Below, piece by piece: positions 52,982 to 62,555 of a stretch of DNA of 64,000 nt. The translations under genes and the position numbers were made by a program. Positions within the stretch are counted from its first letter, which is position 1, and every line of letters starts with the position of its first letter. Source of the DNA: Chersky-806 sp038252255. GTDB taxonomy: Bacteria; Actinomycetota; Acidimicrobiia; IMCC26256; JAENVU01. The stretch covers positions 35,965 to 99,964 of the forward strand of contig JBBSAM010000017.1 of NCBI GenBank assembly GCA_038252255.1. The letters run 5' to 3'. The notes under the pieces are model-generated. The model saw only the letters and a program-made list of their open reading frames with translations, was not told where the DNA came from and made no database searches.

Positions 52982-54100
52982 CTAGGGCACGAGCTTGTAG
53001 ACGGTGCCGGCGCGGGACGCGGCGTAGAGCTCGCCACTCGGGTCCTGACCGAACGTCGTGAGCTGCGGGACGTTGATCCCGAGTGCCTTGCTCTGGGTGA
53101 TCACGCCACCGGACTGCACCGCCGCGTAGATGACGCCCGTGCAGAAGTCGCCGTACACGTACGCGCCCTGCAGCTTCGGGATCCGGGCGCCGCGGTATAC
53201 GTAGCCACCGGTGATCGCGCAGTCACCTGCGCTGTGCGAACGCTCGAGGATCGGGTCACGCACGCCGGGCGGTGCCGTACCCGCGTACGGATGTGCACCC
53301 TCTCGCGTGTTCCAACCCCAGTTGATGCCCGACTGGCCGGCCGGCGCATAGTCGACCTCTTCCCAGAGGTTCTGCCCGACGTCGCCGATCCACATGTCGT
53401 TCGTGGCCCGGTCGAACGAGAAGCGCCACGGGTTGCGCAGCCCGTACATCCAGATCTCGCCCTTGGCGCCGGGCACGCCCACGAAGGGATTGCCCGCGGG
53501 GACCGAGTACTGCGCGAATGGGTTCGGCGTGGGGTTGATCCGGAGGATCTTGCCGAGCAGCGTGTTCAGCCGTTGCGCGTTCCCATGCGGATCGCCGCCG
53601 GAGCCGCCGTCGCCCAGACCGACGTAGAGCATGCCGTCCGGGCCGAACGTCACCTCGCCGCCGTTGTGGTTGTCGAACGGCTGCGCCACCGACAAGATCT
53701 GGCGCCGCGTCTTCTTGATCGCGCGCCGCCCGCTCATCGTGTACTCGTCGACCTTGGTGGCGCCCTTCGGGTCGGTGTAGTCGACGATCACGCTCCCGCC
53801 CGTCGACCGGAACGTCACACCGAGCAGGCCCTGCTCCCCGCCCTTCGACGTCTTCAAGGTCAAGACGTTCTTCGAGTGTGTCGCGTTGACGATCGTCTTG
53901 AGCTTGCCGCCCTGTTGCGCCACGTACATCTGCGCGTCGCCCGGCCGCCACGCGAGCGCGACGGGCTCCTTCAGACCCCGCGCGACGGGGCTGAGACCCA
54001 CGTGCACGGTCGAGAGGTCGGCCGCCCCGGCCGGGGCGGCGGGGAGCGCGAGCGAGACGGCCCGCGCGCCCGCTCCCGCGAGGATCCCCCATCGACGCAT
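52982..54100 (-). CDS. secreted PQQ-type sugar/sorbosone dehydrogenase (beta-propeller)
   Basis: 372 residues. Signal peptide about 1-27 (ILAGAGARAVSLALPAAPAGA). Six-bladed propeller pattern of the GSDH family: LKEPVALAWRPGDAQMYVAQQGG, QPFDNHNGGEVTFGPDGMLYVGLGDGGSGGDPHGNAQ, EIWMYGLRNPWRFSFDRATNDMWIGDVGQN. PQQ-binding His/Arg/Asn residues are in these blocks. Oxidises an aldose or similar sugar outside the membrane. Confidence 0.87.
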   Translation of the reverse strand: MRRWGILAGAGARAVSLALPAAPAGAADLSTVHVGLSPVARGLKEPVALAWRPGDAQMYVAQQGGKLKTIVNATHSKNVLTLKTSKGGEQGLLGVTFRSTGGSVIVDYTDPKGATKVDEYTMSGRRAIKKTRRQILSVAQPFDNHNGGEVTFGPDGMLYVGLGDGGSGGDPHGNAQRLNTLLGKILRINPTPNPFAQYSVPAGNPFVGVPGAKGEIWMYGLRNPWRFSFDRATNDMWIGDVGQNLWEEVDYAPAGQSGINWGWNTREGAHPYAGTAPPGVRDPILERSHSAGDCAITGGYVYRGARIPKLQGAYVYGDFCTGVIYAAVQSGGVITQSKALGINVPQLTTFGQDPSGELYAASRAGTVYKLVP

Positions 54101-54111
54101 CGGCAGAAACC

Positions 54112-55662
54112 CTAGCCCTGGGTCGGCGCCACCGCTTCCGGCTCACCACGTGTCGCGCCGCGCGCGCGAATCCACGCCAGCGCGCCCGCGAGCACCGCGA
54201 GGGCGAGGACCAACGCAACCGGGTCCGTCTCGAACCGGAACCGGTTGTTCTCGCCGACGTCCGAGAAGGTGTTGACCACGACCCCATATGCCAACACGAG
54301 CCAGAGATAGAGGACCACCACCCCGCGCCGATCCGGTGCCCTCCAGCCGCGCCACGCGAGGAACGGAGCGCCGAGCAGGCCGAGGGCGTAGATCAGCAGG
54401 ACCATCAACGAGAAGTTGCCCGCGGTCGGGATCGGGACGTCGCCCTTCCGGGCGCGGCCCGAGCCCGGGAGCGTGTACCCGAGGAAGCCATTCGCCTTGT
54501 ACGACTGCGGCTGCCAGAGTACGAAGCGGTCGTAGAGCTTCTGGATGGTCGAGATCTTGGCCGCGCCGTCGGCGAGCCAGTAGTACTGGTTCGCCGGGAG
54601 CAGCTCGAAGCGCGCGCCGAGCTCGCTGCTGTCGGCCAGCGCACCCGGATGCGACTGCCAGTAGTCGAGGACCGCGCTGAGGTAGAGGTCCGACACCTCC
54701 GGATAGACGCGGTCGTTGAAGTTGACACCACCGTTCTCGGACCGGTTCGCCCGGTCGAGCACCGGCACCCCGGTCTTGTCCGGGTGCACGAACCGCGGCT
54801 CGTACTTCGACGGGCCCGAGAACGGCTTCACACCGAGGATCGGCTTGATGTCGCCGTTGGCGCGCAGCTCGGCGATCTTGTGCGGGCCTTCGGAGAGGTA
54901 CACGGTGCGGGCCAGGTTCATCCCGAGCCAGCTGCTCGACGAGAACGTGTCGAACATGACGAGGTTCTTCGCGTACCAGAGCGCGACGAAGAGGATCGGC
55001 AGCGCGGCGATCAACAGCACCTGGCGCGCTCGCAGTGGGGACATCCACGCGACGAGCGCCGCGATCGCGATCAGGAACACCAGGTGGTAGCTGCTGCGCG
55101 TCAGCAGCACGACCGCGAGCGTGACGAAGAAGGCGACCGCGTATCGCTTGTGCTCGGTACGGAAGAAGAGGAGCAGGAACAGGCCCGAAGCGCAGAGCAG
55201 CACGGCGACCGGGTACGCGTAGTGGAACCAGTTCTCGTACAGCACGGTCGTGGGACCCACGATGAAGAGCAGCGTGGCCGCGAACGCCACGTTCCGGTTC
55301 ACTCCGAGCCCGGCGGCGAGCGCGTACAGCGAGTAGGTGAGCAGGGCGCCGAGGGCGACGAACGTCACCGTGTAGACGGGCTTCTGCAGCGAGCTCGGGA
55401 GCTGGAGGACGACGCCGTAGAAGAGGTTGAACAGCGGCGGCTGGCTGTGGAGATGGAAGATGCTCGAGACGAGGTCGCTCTTCAGGAACCGCCCGTCCAG
55501 AAAGATCCAGGTGCGCCAGGTGGAGCGGGTGTCGAAGCCGATCCCCGCCACGCGGTACGCGGCGCGCGAGAGCACGAAGAGCCCCAGCAGCGCCGGCACC
55601 CGCCAGTCCCAAGATCGCCAGGACGGTCGCGTGGCCGGTGCTCGAGCCTCTTCCTCGTCCAC
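54112..55662 (-). CDS. polytopic membrane protein, glycosyltransferase-like
   Basis: 516 residues from GTG 55662 (MDEEEARAPA), with AAGGGG upstream. About ten transmembrane helices. FLDGRFLKSDLVSSIFHLHSQPPLFNLFYG after the first helix and the later outer region (NDRVYPEVSDLYLSAVL) resemble GT39/GT83-like or O-antigen-processing enzymes. Starts further upstream would overlap the divergent acyltransferase gene. Substrate unknown. Confidence 0.72.
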   Translation of the reverse strand: MDEEEARAPATRPSWRSWDWRVPALLGLFVLSRAAYRVAGIGFDTRSTWRTWIFLDGRFLKSDLVSSIFHLHSQPPLFNLFYGVVLQLPSSLQKPVYTVTFVALGALLTYSLYALAAGLGVNRNVAFAATLLFIVGPTTVLYENWFHYAYPVAVLLCASGLFLLLFFRTEHKRYAVAFFVTLAVVLLTRSSYHLVFLIAIAALVAWMSPLRARQVLLIAALPILFVALWYAKNLVMFDTFSSSSWLGMNLARTVYLSEGPHKIAELRANGDIKPILGVKPFSGPSKYEPRFVHPDKTGVPVLDRANRSENGGVNFNDRVYPEVSDLYLSAVLDYWQSHPGALADSSELGARFELLPANQYYWLADGAAKISTIQKLYDRFVLWQPQSYKANGFLGYTLPGSGRARKGDVPIPTAGNFSLMVLLIYALGLLGAPFLAWRGWRAPDRRGVVVLYLWLVLAYGVVVNTFSDVGENNRFRFETDPVALVLALAVLAGALAWIRARGATRGEPEAVAPTQG

Positions 55663-55802
55663 CCCCGCGACCCCTTCGCAGCCGACCCCACCCGTACCGG
55701 ACGGCCGGCGGCCCAGGGTAACCGAGCACCCGCGACCGCGGTCCGCGGCCCGGCGGCCGCTCGCGGCGAGAGCACCGGCCACGATCGCCGTACAATCCGG
55801 CG

Positions 55803-56978
55803 GTGACCGCGCAGGAATCGGCCCAGGTCGCGGGGATCGATCGGCCGGTTCGGCTGCTTGGACGGTCACCGGCGCTCGACGGCCTGCGGGCGATCGCGGT
55901 GCTGCTCGTCGTCCTGTTCCACGCCCGCCTGACGAAGATCGGCATCCCCCGGAACAACCCGTTCGACGAGGTCGTCCGCGGCGGGTTCATCGGGGTCGAC
56001 CTGTTCTTCGTCCTCAGCGGGTTCCTCATCACCGCGCTCCTGCTCCGGGAGCAAGCCGAGAGCGCCCGGGTCCGGATCCGCCACTTCTACGGCCGCCGGG
56101 TCCTGCGCCTGCTCCCCGCGCTCTACCTCGTGCTGCTCGTCCACGCGATCTTCGTCTACTCGGTCCACTTCCGGATCGAGGGTGGCGCCCGTTCGGAGAT
56201 CGCGACGCTGTTCTCCGCAGTGTTCTATTACGCCAACTGGCACACCTTGGTGCAGAAGCACGTCGGTCTCGCCGGGCTGGGCCACCTGTGGTCCCTGTCG
56301 ATCGAGGAGCAGTTCTACTTCGTCTGGCCGCTGCTCCTCGCGTTGTTCTTCGGACTGCGCCGCAACATCGTCATGGTGGGCGCCGTGCTCTGCGTGGCGA
56401 TCGTCGGAATCGCCCTCCATCGCGCCGTGTTGTGGAACTCGTACGGCTGGGGCGACGCGTATTACCGCACCGACGCCCGTATCGACGCGTTGCTCATCGG
56501 TGCGTTGCTCGCGTCGTTGTGGGTGCGCAATCTCACGCCCCGGCGCGGGCTGGGACCAGCGGCATGGGTCGCGCTCGGCGTCATCTTCTACTGCACGTTG
56601 AACGCGCGCGCGAACGAAGGGTTCTGGAACGGGTTCGGCTTCACCGTCGTCGCCCTCGCGACCGCGGTCGTCATCCTCGCCGCGGTCGACTCGAACTGGT
56701 CGATGAACCGGTTCCTCAGCCTGCCCCCGATGGTCGCGGTCGGGCGGGTGTCGTACGGGATCTATCTGTGGCACTTTCCCGTGTTCTGGGCCGTCGGCCG
56801 CTGGGGTCGCAGCTGGCCCGACCCGGTCCGCGTCTCCGTCGCGTGCGGGATCACGGCGCTGTTCACGGTGCTGTCCTGGAACCTGTTCGAGAAGCCCATC
56901 ATGCGCTGGGGGCGTCGCCGGCTTGCGCCGAGAAACCCGGTCGCCGAGACACCACCGAGCGCTCCGGCCGTCGGCTGA
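55803..56978 (+). CDS. acyltransferase 3 family protein (OafA/YrhL type)
   Basis: 391 residues, GTG start. Ten-helix Acyl_transf_3: ALDGLRAIAVLLVVLFHA carries the family's His; GGFIGVDLFFVLSGFLITALLL, HLWSLSIEEQFYFVWPLLL and VSYGIYLWHFPVFW are classic blocks. Acetylates or otherwise acylates surface glycans. No SGNH domain. Divergent from the membrane transferase gene, which may act in the same surface pathway. Confidence 0.92.
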   Translation: MTAQESAQVAGIDRPVRLLGRSPALDGLRAIAVLLVVLFHARLTKIGIPRNNPFDEVVRGGFIGVDLFFVLSGFLITALLLREQAESARVRIRHFYGRRVLRLLPALYLVLLVHAIFVYSVHFRIEGGARSEIATLFSAVFYYANWHTLVQKHVGLAGLGHLWSLSIEEQFYFVWPLLLALFFGLRRNIVMVGAVLCVAIVGIALHRAVLWNSYGWGDAYYRTDARIDALLIGALLASLWVRNLTPRRGLGPAAWVALGVIFYCTLNARANEGFWNGFGFTVVALATAVVILAAVDSNWSMNRFLSLPPMVAVGRVSYGIYLWHFPVFWAVGRWGRSWPDPVRVSVACGITALFTVLSWNLFEKPIMRWGRRRLAPRNPVAETPPSAPAVG

Positions 56979-57010
56979 GGCTCGGGCGCGGCCCGGGCCG
57001 TTTCGGCGCC

Positions 57011-57286
57011 CTATCGGGCTTCGGGGGTCTTGTGCCGAACCCTCGGGACGGCGAGCACCGAGAACACGTACGCGGTCGTGAGGATCAGCACCGCGAACGA
57101 GGCGAGGACGTACGGAAGCACCGCCAGGCCGTGGATGGGGCCGAAGAAGTGGTCGGCGACGTTGCCGAAGAACCTGGTCGCCGCTCCCCCGATGAACAGC
57201 GCCACGATGTAGAGCCCCGCCTTGCGCACCCGGTGAGCGTAGCGCCGGGCAGACTCCGTCAGCGCTCCGGTAGTGGCCCGGCTCAA
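57011..57286 (-). CDS. small membrane protein with two helices
   Basis: 91 residues from GTG 57286; an internal GTG at 57228 (VRKAGLYIV) would give 72. Two transmembrane segments (AGLYIVALFIGGAATRFFG and LPYVLASFAVLILTTAYVF). No family recognised. A hairpin overlaps the first codons and the end of the APH gene, which may favour the shorter form. Confidence 0.55.
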   Translation of the reverse strand: MSRATTGALTESARRYAHRVRKAGLYIVALFIGGAATRFFGNVADHFFGPIHGLAVLPYVLASFAVLILTTAYVFSVLAVPRVRHKTPEAR

Positions 57287-57299
57287 ACTGAGCCACTAC
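57270..57299. terminator. hairpin at the 3' end of the APH gene
   Basis: GTAGTGGC (57270-57277) pairs with GCCACTAC (57292-57299). Alternatively GGCTCA (57280-57285) pairs with TGAGCC (57289-57294) around AAC. Flanked by direct repeats CAGCGCTCC at 57260 and 57300. Lies between the APH stop and the small membrane gene. Confidence 0.4.
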
Positions 57300-58282
57300 C
57301 AGCGCTCCACGGCCATGCCCTCGAGTGCCGCCCACGCGTGCATCGTGTCTTCGTTCTCGTCGTGAGGACCGCGGAACAGACGCAGGAACACCGCGAGATC
57401 GGCGAGGCGCCAGGCGTCCCGGTACAACGAGAGGGCGGACGCATCGGGCGCCCGGCCGGTCCGTGCACGGTACCGATCGAGCGCGCCCGTGTCGTCGGCG
57501 AAGAACCAGAGGTCCCGCTCCGGCCGCGCGAGCCCGACGGTGTCCCAGTCGATCAGCAGGAGACCGGTGTCGGATCGCATGACGTTGCCCGGATGCGGTT
57601 CGCCGTGCGTCACCACCAGCTCGTCCGGCGTTATGTCGATCCCGTCGACAACGTGTCTCGTGTGCTCGATCCAGCCGCGTAGCGCGGGCCGGCGGTCGCG
57701 CAGCCACGAACGGGCCGGCACCCCGAATGGCCCAGAGGTCCACGGCTGGCTGAGCTGCGTCAGCGCCGCTTCGATCTCGAGCATCGCCACGGTGATCGGT
57801 CGGACACGCAGTTCCGGTGTGATGGACCGGACACCCGGCGTTGCCCGGTGCAGCATGGCCAAACGGTCGATCAGCTCGGCGCGGTCGCCCTCATCCATCA
57901 CGTCATCGAACGCGCCGGACTGCCCGTCCACGACCGGGAACACTGCGAGCGAGTAGCGATCCGACAGGCGGCGCACGACATCACCACCGGTCGAGCGCAG
58001 GGGCGCCGCGACGAACTCGAGGCCGGAGTCTTGCAGCGCCCGGGCGGTCGTGAACGCGCGCTCGAGCGCATCGAACGCCGCAGCCGGGCTGGTGCTTGCC
58101 GTGCCCAGGTCGTCGACGGTCACGAACCGACGGGCGCCACCCGCGTCCGCGACTCTCCAGTGGTAGCTCCCGAACCCGAGCGGGGCGTAGTCCAAGGTCG
58201 CGGCATCGAAGCCCCAGCCGTCGCGCAACGCCTCGGTGACGATCGCGTCGCTCACGCCCCCGGGACGGGCCTCCATCGTCAT
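57296..58282 (-). CDS. aminoglycoside/choline kinase-family phosphotransferase
   Basis: 328 residues from ATG 58282. Kinase-like fold with THGEPHPGNVM (catalytic loop His-x-Asp region; here the Asp of HxD is Glu in HGEPHPGN) and the metal-binding LLIDWDTVGLARPERDLWF. N-lobe GFGSYHWRV. The real substrate is unknown; it need not be an antibiotic. ATG 58276 is an alternative start. Confidence 0.82.
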   Translation of the reverse strand: MTMEARPGGVSDAIVTEALRDGWGFDAATLDYAPLGFGSYHWRVADAGGARRFVTVDDLGTASTSPAAAFDALERAFTTARALQDSGLEFVAAPLRSTGGDVVRRLSDRYSLAVFPVVDGQSGAFDDVMDEGDRAELIDRLAMLHRATPGVRSITPELRVRPITVAMLEIEAALTQLSQPWTSGPFGVPARSWLRDRRPALRGWIEHTRHVVDGIDITPDELVVTHGEPHPGNVMRSDTGLLLIDWDTVGLARPERDLWFFADDTGALDRYRARTGRAPDASALSLYRDAWRLADLAVFLRLFRGPHDENEDTMHAWAALEGMAVERW

Positions 58283-58379
58283 AACGTAGGACGGCTTCTC
58301 CGTAGCCGGCCGGGCTATTGCGGGGCAACCAAGCCGGCAGTGACCCCGGGGATGGAGGACCCGGCGTAACATCCGGCCC

Positions 58380-58502
58380 ATGAAGCGTGTAGTCGTGACG
58401 ATGATGGTGGTCGTGTCGCTGACGGTGGCGACGGGGTGTACGAAGAACAACCGGGCCAACTACTGCAAGAACCACCCGAACGCCACCAAGTGCCGCCAGT
58501 AG
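58380..58502 (+). CDS. very small lipoprotein-like peptide
   Basis: 40 residues. Basic start MKR, hydrophobic core (VVVTMMVVVSLTVA), lipobox-like VATGC with Cys18, then a short hydrophilic tail with two cysteines (ANYCKNHPNATKCRQ). Divergent from the APH gene. Small but the full signal/lipobox plan within 40 residues supports it. Confidence 0.5.
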   Translation: MKRVVVTMMVVVSLTVATGCTKNNRANYCKNHPNATKCRQ

Positions 58503-58606
58503 TCCATCGCGGGCTTCCCGCTGTCTAGCTCGGCGTTCCTCAAGTGCGATCGGCACCTACCCGATGAACGATGGCGGGTGGAACCGGTCTCGCGAGGGAA
58601 GCAGAC

Positions 58607-58834
58607 ATGCCGAACGCATCGACAGCCGCCGCGAGGAGGGGTTGGGAGATCTTCCGGTCCCGCCTCCCGCGCCCGTCGCTCGAAGAGGTCAACGAGCAGC
58701 TGCGAACCGAGCGGCTCGCTCCCCCGGGCGTCTCCGAGCGCAGCTACAAGCACTACCGCTCCATGGATGCCCGCGGCGTCGTCGACTACATGACGATCAA
58801 CGAGTTCGACCAGTGGAGGAAGCACGCGGCGTAG
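58607..58834 (+). CDS. small soluble protein, unknown function
   Basis: 75 residues from ATG 58607, GAGGGAAG upstream. SLEEVNEQLRTERLAPPGVSERSYKHYR and ARGVVDYMTINEFDQWRK look like a compact helical domain. No family recognised. An earlier in-frame start at 58571 lacks a ribosome-binding site. Confidence 0.55.
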   Translation: MPNASTAAARRGWEIFRSRLPRPSLEEVNEQLRTERLAPPGVSERSYKHYRSMDARGVVDYMTINEFDQWRKHAA

Positions 58835-58980
58835 CGCTCGACGGGCGCGATGATCGATCGGGAGCCGCTCGATGGCCGACGGCGTCGCCGGGAGGTCGCA
58901 CCTGAACGTCGCCAAGGTGACGCGGGCGAAGCTGCGCTCAGCTCGCGGCGCTCGTGCGCGCTACATGCCACGCTGGGAGC

Positions 58981-60105
58981 GTGAGAGCCCTCGTCGTCGG
59001 TGCCGGGATGGCCGGACTCACGCTGGCTGCGCGCCTGTGCCAGCAAGGTCGACCTCCGCTCGTGGTGGAGCGGCCCCGGCACGTCGAGGATGGGTACGCG
59101 ATCGGGTTGTACCCGCTGGGGAGCTGCGTGCTCCACGGGCTCGGGACCTACGAGCGGTTGCGGGAGCACTCGCTGGTCATGGAGCGGTACGAGATGGCGA
59201 GCGAGTCCGGCCGCGTCCTCCAGTCCTTCGACATGTCGGTTCTCACCGGGGCGGTCGGACCGTTGCTGATGGTGGCCCGCGCCGATCTCGTGCAGATCCT
59301 CGAAGAGAGCTGCGCGGATGCCGAGCTGCGCCGCGACCTGACGATCACGTCGCTTGTCCAGCACGCTGACGGTGTCGACGTGACGTTCGCCGACGGCTCG
59401 GTGGACCGCTTCGACGTCGTGATCGGATGCGACGGCGTGGACTCACGCACGCGTGCTCTCGCCTTCGGGCCGGCGGAGGGTTACGACTCGGGTTGGCTGT
59501 TGTGGACGTGGTGGGCCGACGCGAAGCGGTTCGAACCGACGGTCGCTCGGGAGTGGTGGGGCGCGGGCTGCCTCTTCGGCGCCTATCCGGCACCGGGGAG
59601 GGTGATGTGCGCCGCGGGCGGGCCGGCCGGGGTCATGCACGACCACGACGCTCGGGCCCTGCTCCAGCGGCACCTGGCCCCGATGATCGAGCACGTTCCC
59701 GCGGTCGGCGTCGCGATCGACGACCTCGAGGTCGCACATCCGTGGCCGATGTCGGACGTCCGTTCGAGCCGTTGGGTCAACCACCGAATCGGGCTGTGTG
59801 GTGACGCGGCAGTTGGGTTCATGCCCACCGCGGGGGTCGGAGCGTCCAATGCGATGCGAGCCGCGGCGGCCCTGGCCGACGAGCTCTCCCGCGCCGACGC
59901 AGCGTCGGTTCCCCTGGCGCTGGAGCTCTACGAGAAACGCTGCCGCAAGCAGGTCGAACGCAACCAGACCGACTCTCGGCGCTTGGCGCGGCTGATGTTC
60001 GTTCGCTCACCGCTGCTGGCAAGAGCTCGTGACGAGCTCGCGCGTCACTATCCCGCGAAACGCGCGCTCGCCCAGATCATCGACAGCGTCCACCAACCGT
60101 TCTGA
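58981..60105 (+). CDS. FAD-dependent monooxygenase-like oxidoreductase
   Basis: 374 residues, GTG start with GGGAG just before. RALVVGAGMAGLTLAARLCQQG is the GxGxxG FAD motif, FDVVIGCDGVDSRTR the DG motif, and LCGDAAVGFMPTAGVGASNAM the GD ribityl-binding motif of p-hydroxybenzoate-hydroxylase-type enzymes. Likely hydroxylates an aromatic or polyketide; substrate unknown. Followed by a SpoIIAA-like gene after 38 bases. Confidence 0.88.
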   Translation: MRALVVGAGMAGLTLAARLCQQGRPPLVVERPRHVEDGYAIGLYPLGSCVLHGLGTYERLREHSLVMERYEMASESGRVLQSFDMSVLTGAVGPLLMVARADLVQILEESCADAELRRDLTITSLVQHADGVDVTFADGSVDRFDVVIGCDGVDSRTRALAFGPAEGYDSGWLLWTWWADAKRFEPTVAREWWGAGCLFGAYPAPGRVMCAAGGPAGVMHDHDARALLQRHLAPMIEHVPAVGVAIDDLEVAHPWPMSDVRSSRWVNHRIGLCGDAAVGFMPTAGVGASNAMRAAAALADELSRADAASVPLALELYEKRCRKQVERNQTDSRRLARLMFVRSPLLARARDELARHYPAKRALAQIIDSVHQPF

Positions 60106-60143
60106 TCGGCAGTACCCCCGCCGACGATTGCGAAAGGACAACC

Positions 60144-60503
60144 ATGCTGCAGCGCATCGAGGCTCCCGACAACGTCTTGGCGTTCCGCGCCGTCGGCAAG
60201 ATCGAGAGGTCCGACTACAACACCGTCTTGGCCCCGGCGGTCGAGGCGATGATCGCCGACCGCGGGGAGGTGCGCTTCGTCTACGTGCTTGGCGACGAAT
60301 TTGACGCGTACACAGCTGGCGCGACGTGGGCGGACGCCAAGCTCGGCATCGGTCACGCCTCGAAGTGGAAGCGGATCGCGGTCGTGACGAACCACGACTG
60401 GGTGAGCCACGTCGTCGGCATGTTCGGCTGGATGGTGCCTGGTGACGTGAAGACGTTCGCAGAGGACGAAGAGCGGAGCGCCATCGACTGGGCCGCCGAA
60501 TAG
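60144..60503 (+). CDS. SpoIIAA/STAS-like domain protein
   Basis: 119 residues, AAGGA before the ATG. NVLAFRAVGKIERSDYNTVLAPAVEAMIADRGEVRFVYVLGDEFDAYTAGATWADAKLG and WKRIAVVTNHDWVSHVVGMFGWMVPGDVKTF are hallmarks of the SpoIIAA-like family. Probably a small STAS-like binding protein; ligand unknown. Confidence 0.88.
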   Translation: MLQRIEAPDNVLAFRAVGKIERSDYNTVLAPAVEAMIADRGEVRFVYVLGDEFDAYTAGATWADAKLGIGHASKWKRIAVVTNHDWVSHVVGMFGWMVPGDVKTFAEDEERSAIDWAAE

Positions 60504-60611
60504 CAGCCACGGGCGCGCTCCTCCATACCGCTCGGTCGCGGCGGGATCGGTCATTCCTGGCGCGGCGACGGATCGACGGGTCGTCCTGACGTCTGTCGGC
60601 TGGCCCGAGGG

Positions 60612-61319
60612 TCAGGCGACCGCCTGGAGAAACTGGGTCCAGCGTTCCCGGTCGACGAACCCGTAGTGGCCCGCGCCGGGCCAGACGTGGGTCGTGCAAT
60701 CCGGGAGCTGGCCGGCGAGGTGCAACGGCATCTTGGGATCGAGGATGTCGTCGGCGTCGCCGTAGAACAGCTCGACGTGCTGCGTGATGTCCTCCGGCTT
60801 GAAGCCCCAGTCCCAGAGCGCCATCGTCATCTCGTAGATGCCTTCGCCACCCTGGATCATCCCCGCGGTGAACGACGCCTCGAACATCTCGCGCTGCGCC
60901 GGGTCCTTGAGGAACGTGTCACGGTCGGATTCGTCGTCCTCGGCCGTGGCCTCGACGAAGCTCGGGATGTCCTTCTCCGCCTTCTTGGCCGAGTAGTTCG
61001 ACGCCCACTTGAGGAGGTGGTGCAGGTGGTGGAGCTTGGCGATCAGCTTCAGGTACTTGTTGATCAGCAGCTTGGCCATGCCCTCTTCGTCGAGTGGGGC
61101 GACCGGCGACGCGAGCGAGATCTTCGTGACCCGGTCCGGGAGGTGGTAGGGGATGGCCAGCGCGTGCGGCGAGCCGCCGGAATGGCCCGCGACGGCGAAC
61201 TGGCCCAAGCCGAGCGCGTCCGCGAGTTGCTCCATGTCTTTGCCCCAGTCGACCATCTTGCGCCCCTTCTGTGGCGAGGATCCACCGACACCAGGCTGGT
61301 CGGCTGCGATGACGCGCAC
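60612..61319 (-). pseudogene. alpha/beta hydrolase missing its N-terminal part
   Basis: 235 residues from GTG 61319. Starts at RVIAADQPGVGGSS, a strand that normally lies about 40-60 residues into alpha/beta hydrolases. The upstream HG oxyanion region is absent. The nucleophile elbow AGHSGGS, acid (DADDILD) and final His (GAGHYGF) are intact. In the reading frame, AKFG before the GTG still looks like the protein, then a TGA at 61332-61334 blocks it; no other frame upstream has the missing start. So a deletion or insertion has removed the 5' end; product may be inactive. Confidence 0.65.
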
Positions 61320-61499
61320 CCCGAACTTGGCTCAGGTGCCTCGCTACCACTCCGAATATGTGACTACAAATCTGCCGACCGGGTGACCGCCGCACGGTAT
61401 GCCTGCCCGCTTGCTCTGCGCGCTCCTCGACGAGCGCCAAACCATCGCCGACGCGACCCGCCACTCTCCCCCTACAAGGGGCTCCTCGCGACGCTGCGG

Positions 61500-62126
61500 T
61501 CAACCCTCTGACGCGGCGAGCGCGGCAACCACGAACCAGCTCAGCGCCGATGCCACCATCAGGCGCTGCGCGAGACCGCTCCAATGTCGCGGATCACGCT
61601 GCATCAGCAGGCCGGTCGCGCCCCAGGAGGCCGCTGTCGTGATGCCGAGCACCGCGGACACGCGACGGTGGATCGCGTTCAGCTCGCGTCCTCTGATGGC
61701 CGCGACGATCGGCATGACGCCCCACAGGATGAACGTCGCCATGCTGGCCGCGCCGTGGAGATCATCCGATCGTGTCGCGCCCGTGTCGCCGAGCAGTCGG
61801 ACCGGACAGGACCGGTCGCTGCATCGAGCGAGTCCGGCGATCGTCGTGGTGATGCCGGCGATCTCCAACGCCGCGGGAAGGCTCGAGGGCAGTGCCGATC
61901 CGCGCAGCTCCGAACCCAGGAGAAATGTTCCTGCCCCGAGGCTGACGAAACCCATCACCATGAGCGGCCCGGAAGGCAATCCCCGCGCGGCCAGCGCGCT
62001 GATCGGCTCGTCACGATGCCGGTAGTCCTCGACCAGACGACTGCTGACAATTGCCGAAATCGCGAAGGATGCCGGACCAAGAGCCGCGGCCAATACCGCT
62101 CGCCTCCGATTGCCGTGCTTCTTCAT
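61500..62126 (-). CDS. DUF998-like membrane protein
   Basis: 208 residues from ATG 62126 (MKKHGNRRR). Six predicted helices. PASFAISAIVSSRLVEDYRHRDEPISALAARG is the DUF998 start, and IAGLARCSDRSCPVRLLGDTGATRSDDLHGAASMATF contains the characteristic His. Function unknown. Confidence 0.72.
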   Translation of the reverse strand: MKKHGNRRRAVLAAALGPASFAISAIVSSRLVEDYRHRDEPISALAARGLPSGPLMVMGFVSLGAGTFLLGSELRGSALPSSLPAALEIAGITTTIAGLARCSDRSCPVRLLGDTGATRSDDLHGAASMATFILWGVMPIVAAIRGRELNAIHRRVSAVLGITTAASWGATGLLMQRDPRHWSGLAQRLMVASALSWFVVAALAASEG

Positions 62127-62555
62127 CGCCAGATGATGCCCGAGACCTCGCTCCGCCGCGCCTCTACAGCAGGCCGCGAGTTTGGCCCTTGCCGCCCCCC
62201 GACCGCGGCCACGGGCGCAATCTCTGCGGCGCCGGATGGTGCGTCCATTGGCGTCGGGGTGCATTCGCAGCCCCTGGCACCTTGGCGGGTGCTTTCGGAC
62301 TACAGGAGCGACGCTTCGGGCGAGACGGCCGTTGGCTCGCCGCACCGAACGAGCACTCTTGCCTTTTCGGACGCGACATGAACGTCGTCGGAACCGACAT
62401 CCGCTCCTTGCGTCCCGCGGCGCCGAGGACGTGGGTACTACTGGAGCCATCCGAGCGGAACGCTTGACAAGGGACGAGGGGACACACCTACGGGAACTTC
62501 CGCGCGTGCACCTAGTTCATGACGCCCGCGCGCCGTGAAGTCAACCGGTTGGCGC
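62127..62555. other. 429-bp gap without a supportable gene
   Basis: Open frames on both strands here lack codon bias, ribosome-binding sites and family resemblance. I see no clear RNA structure. Together with the truncated hydrolase nearby this suggests a region of decay or rearrangement. Confidence 0.5.

Noticed and set aside
55663..55869. Upstream start of the membrane transferase gene
   Set aside because: Would overlap the divergent acyltransferase start and encodes Pro/Arg-rich low-complexity sequence; GTG 55662 has a ribosome-binding site.
57296..58282. Reading the APH-family gene as an antibiotic-resistance gene
   Set aside because: Only the kinase fold is supported; the family is broad, and nothing nearby (mobile elements, other resistance genes) suggests resistance.
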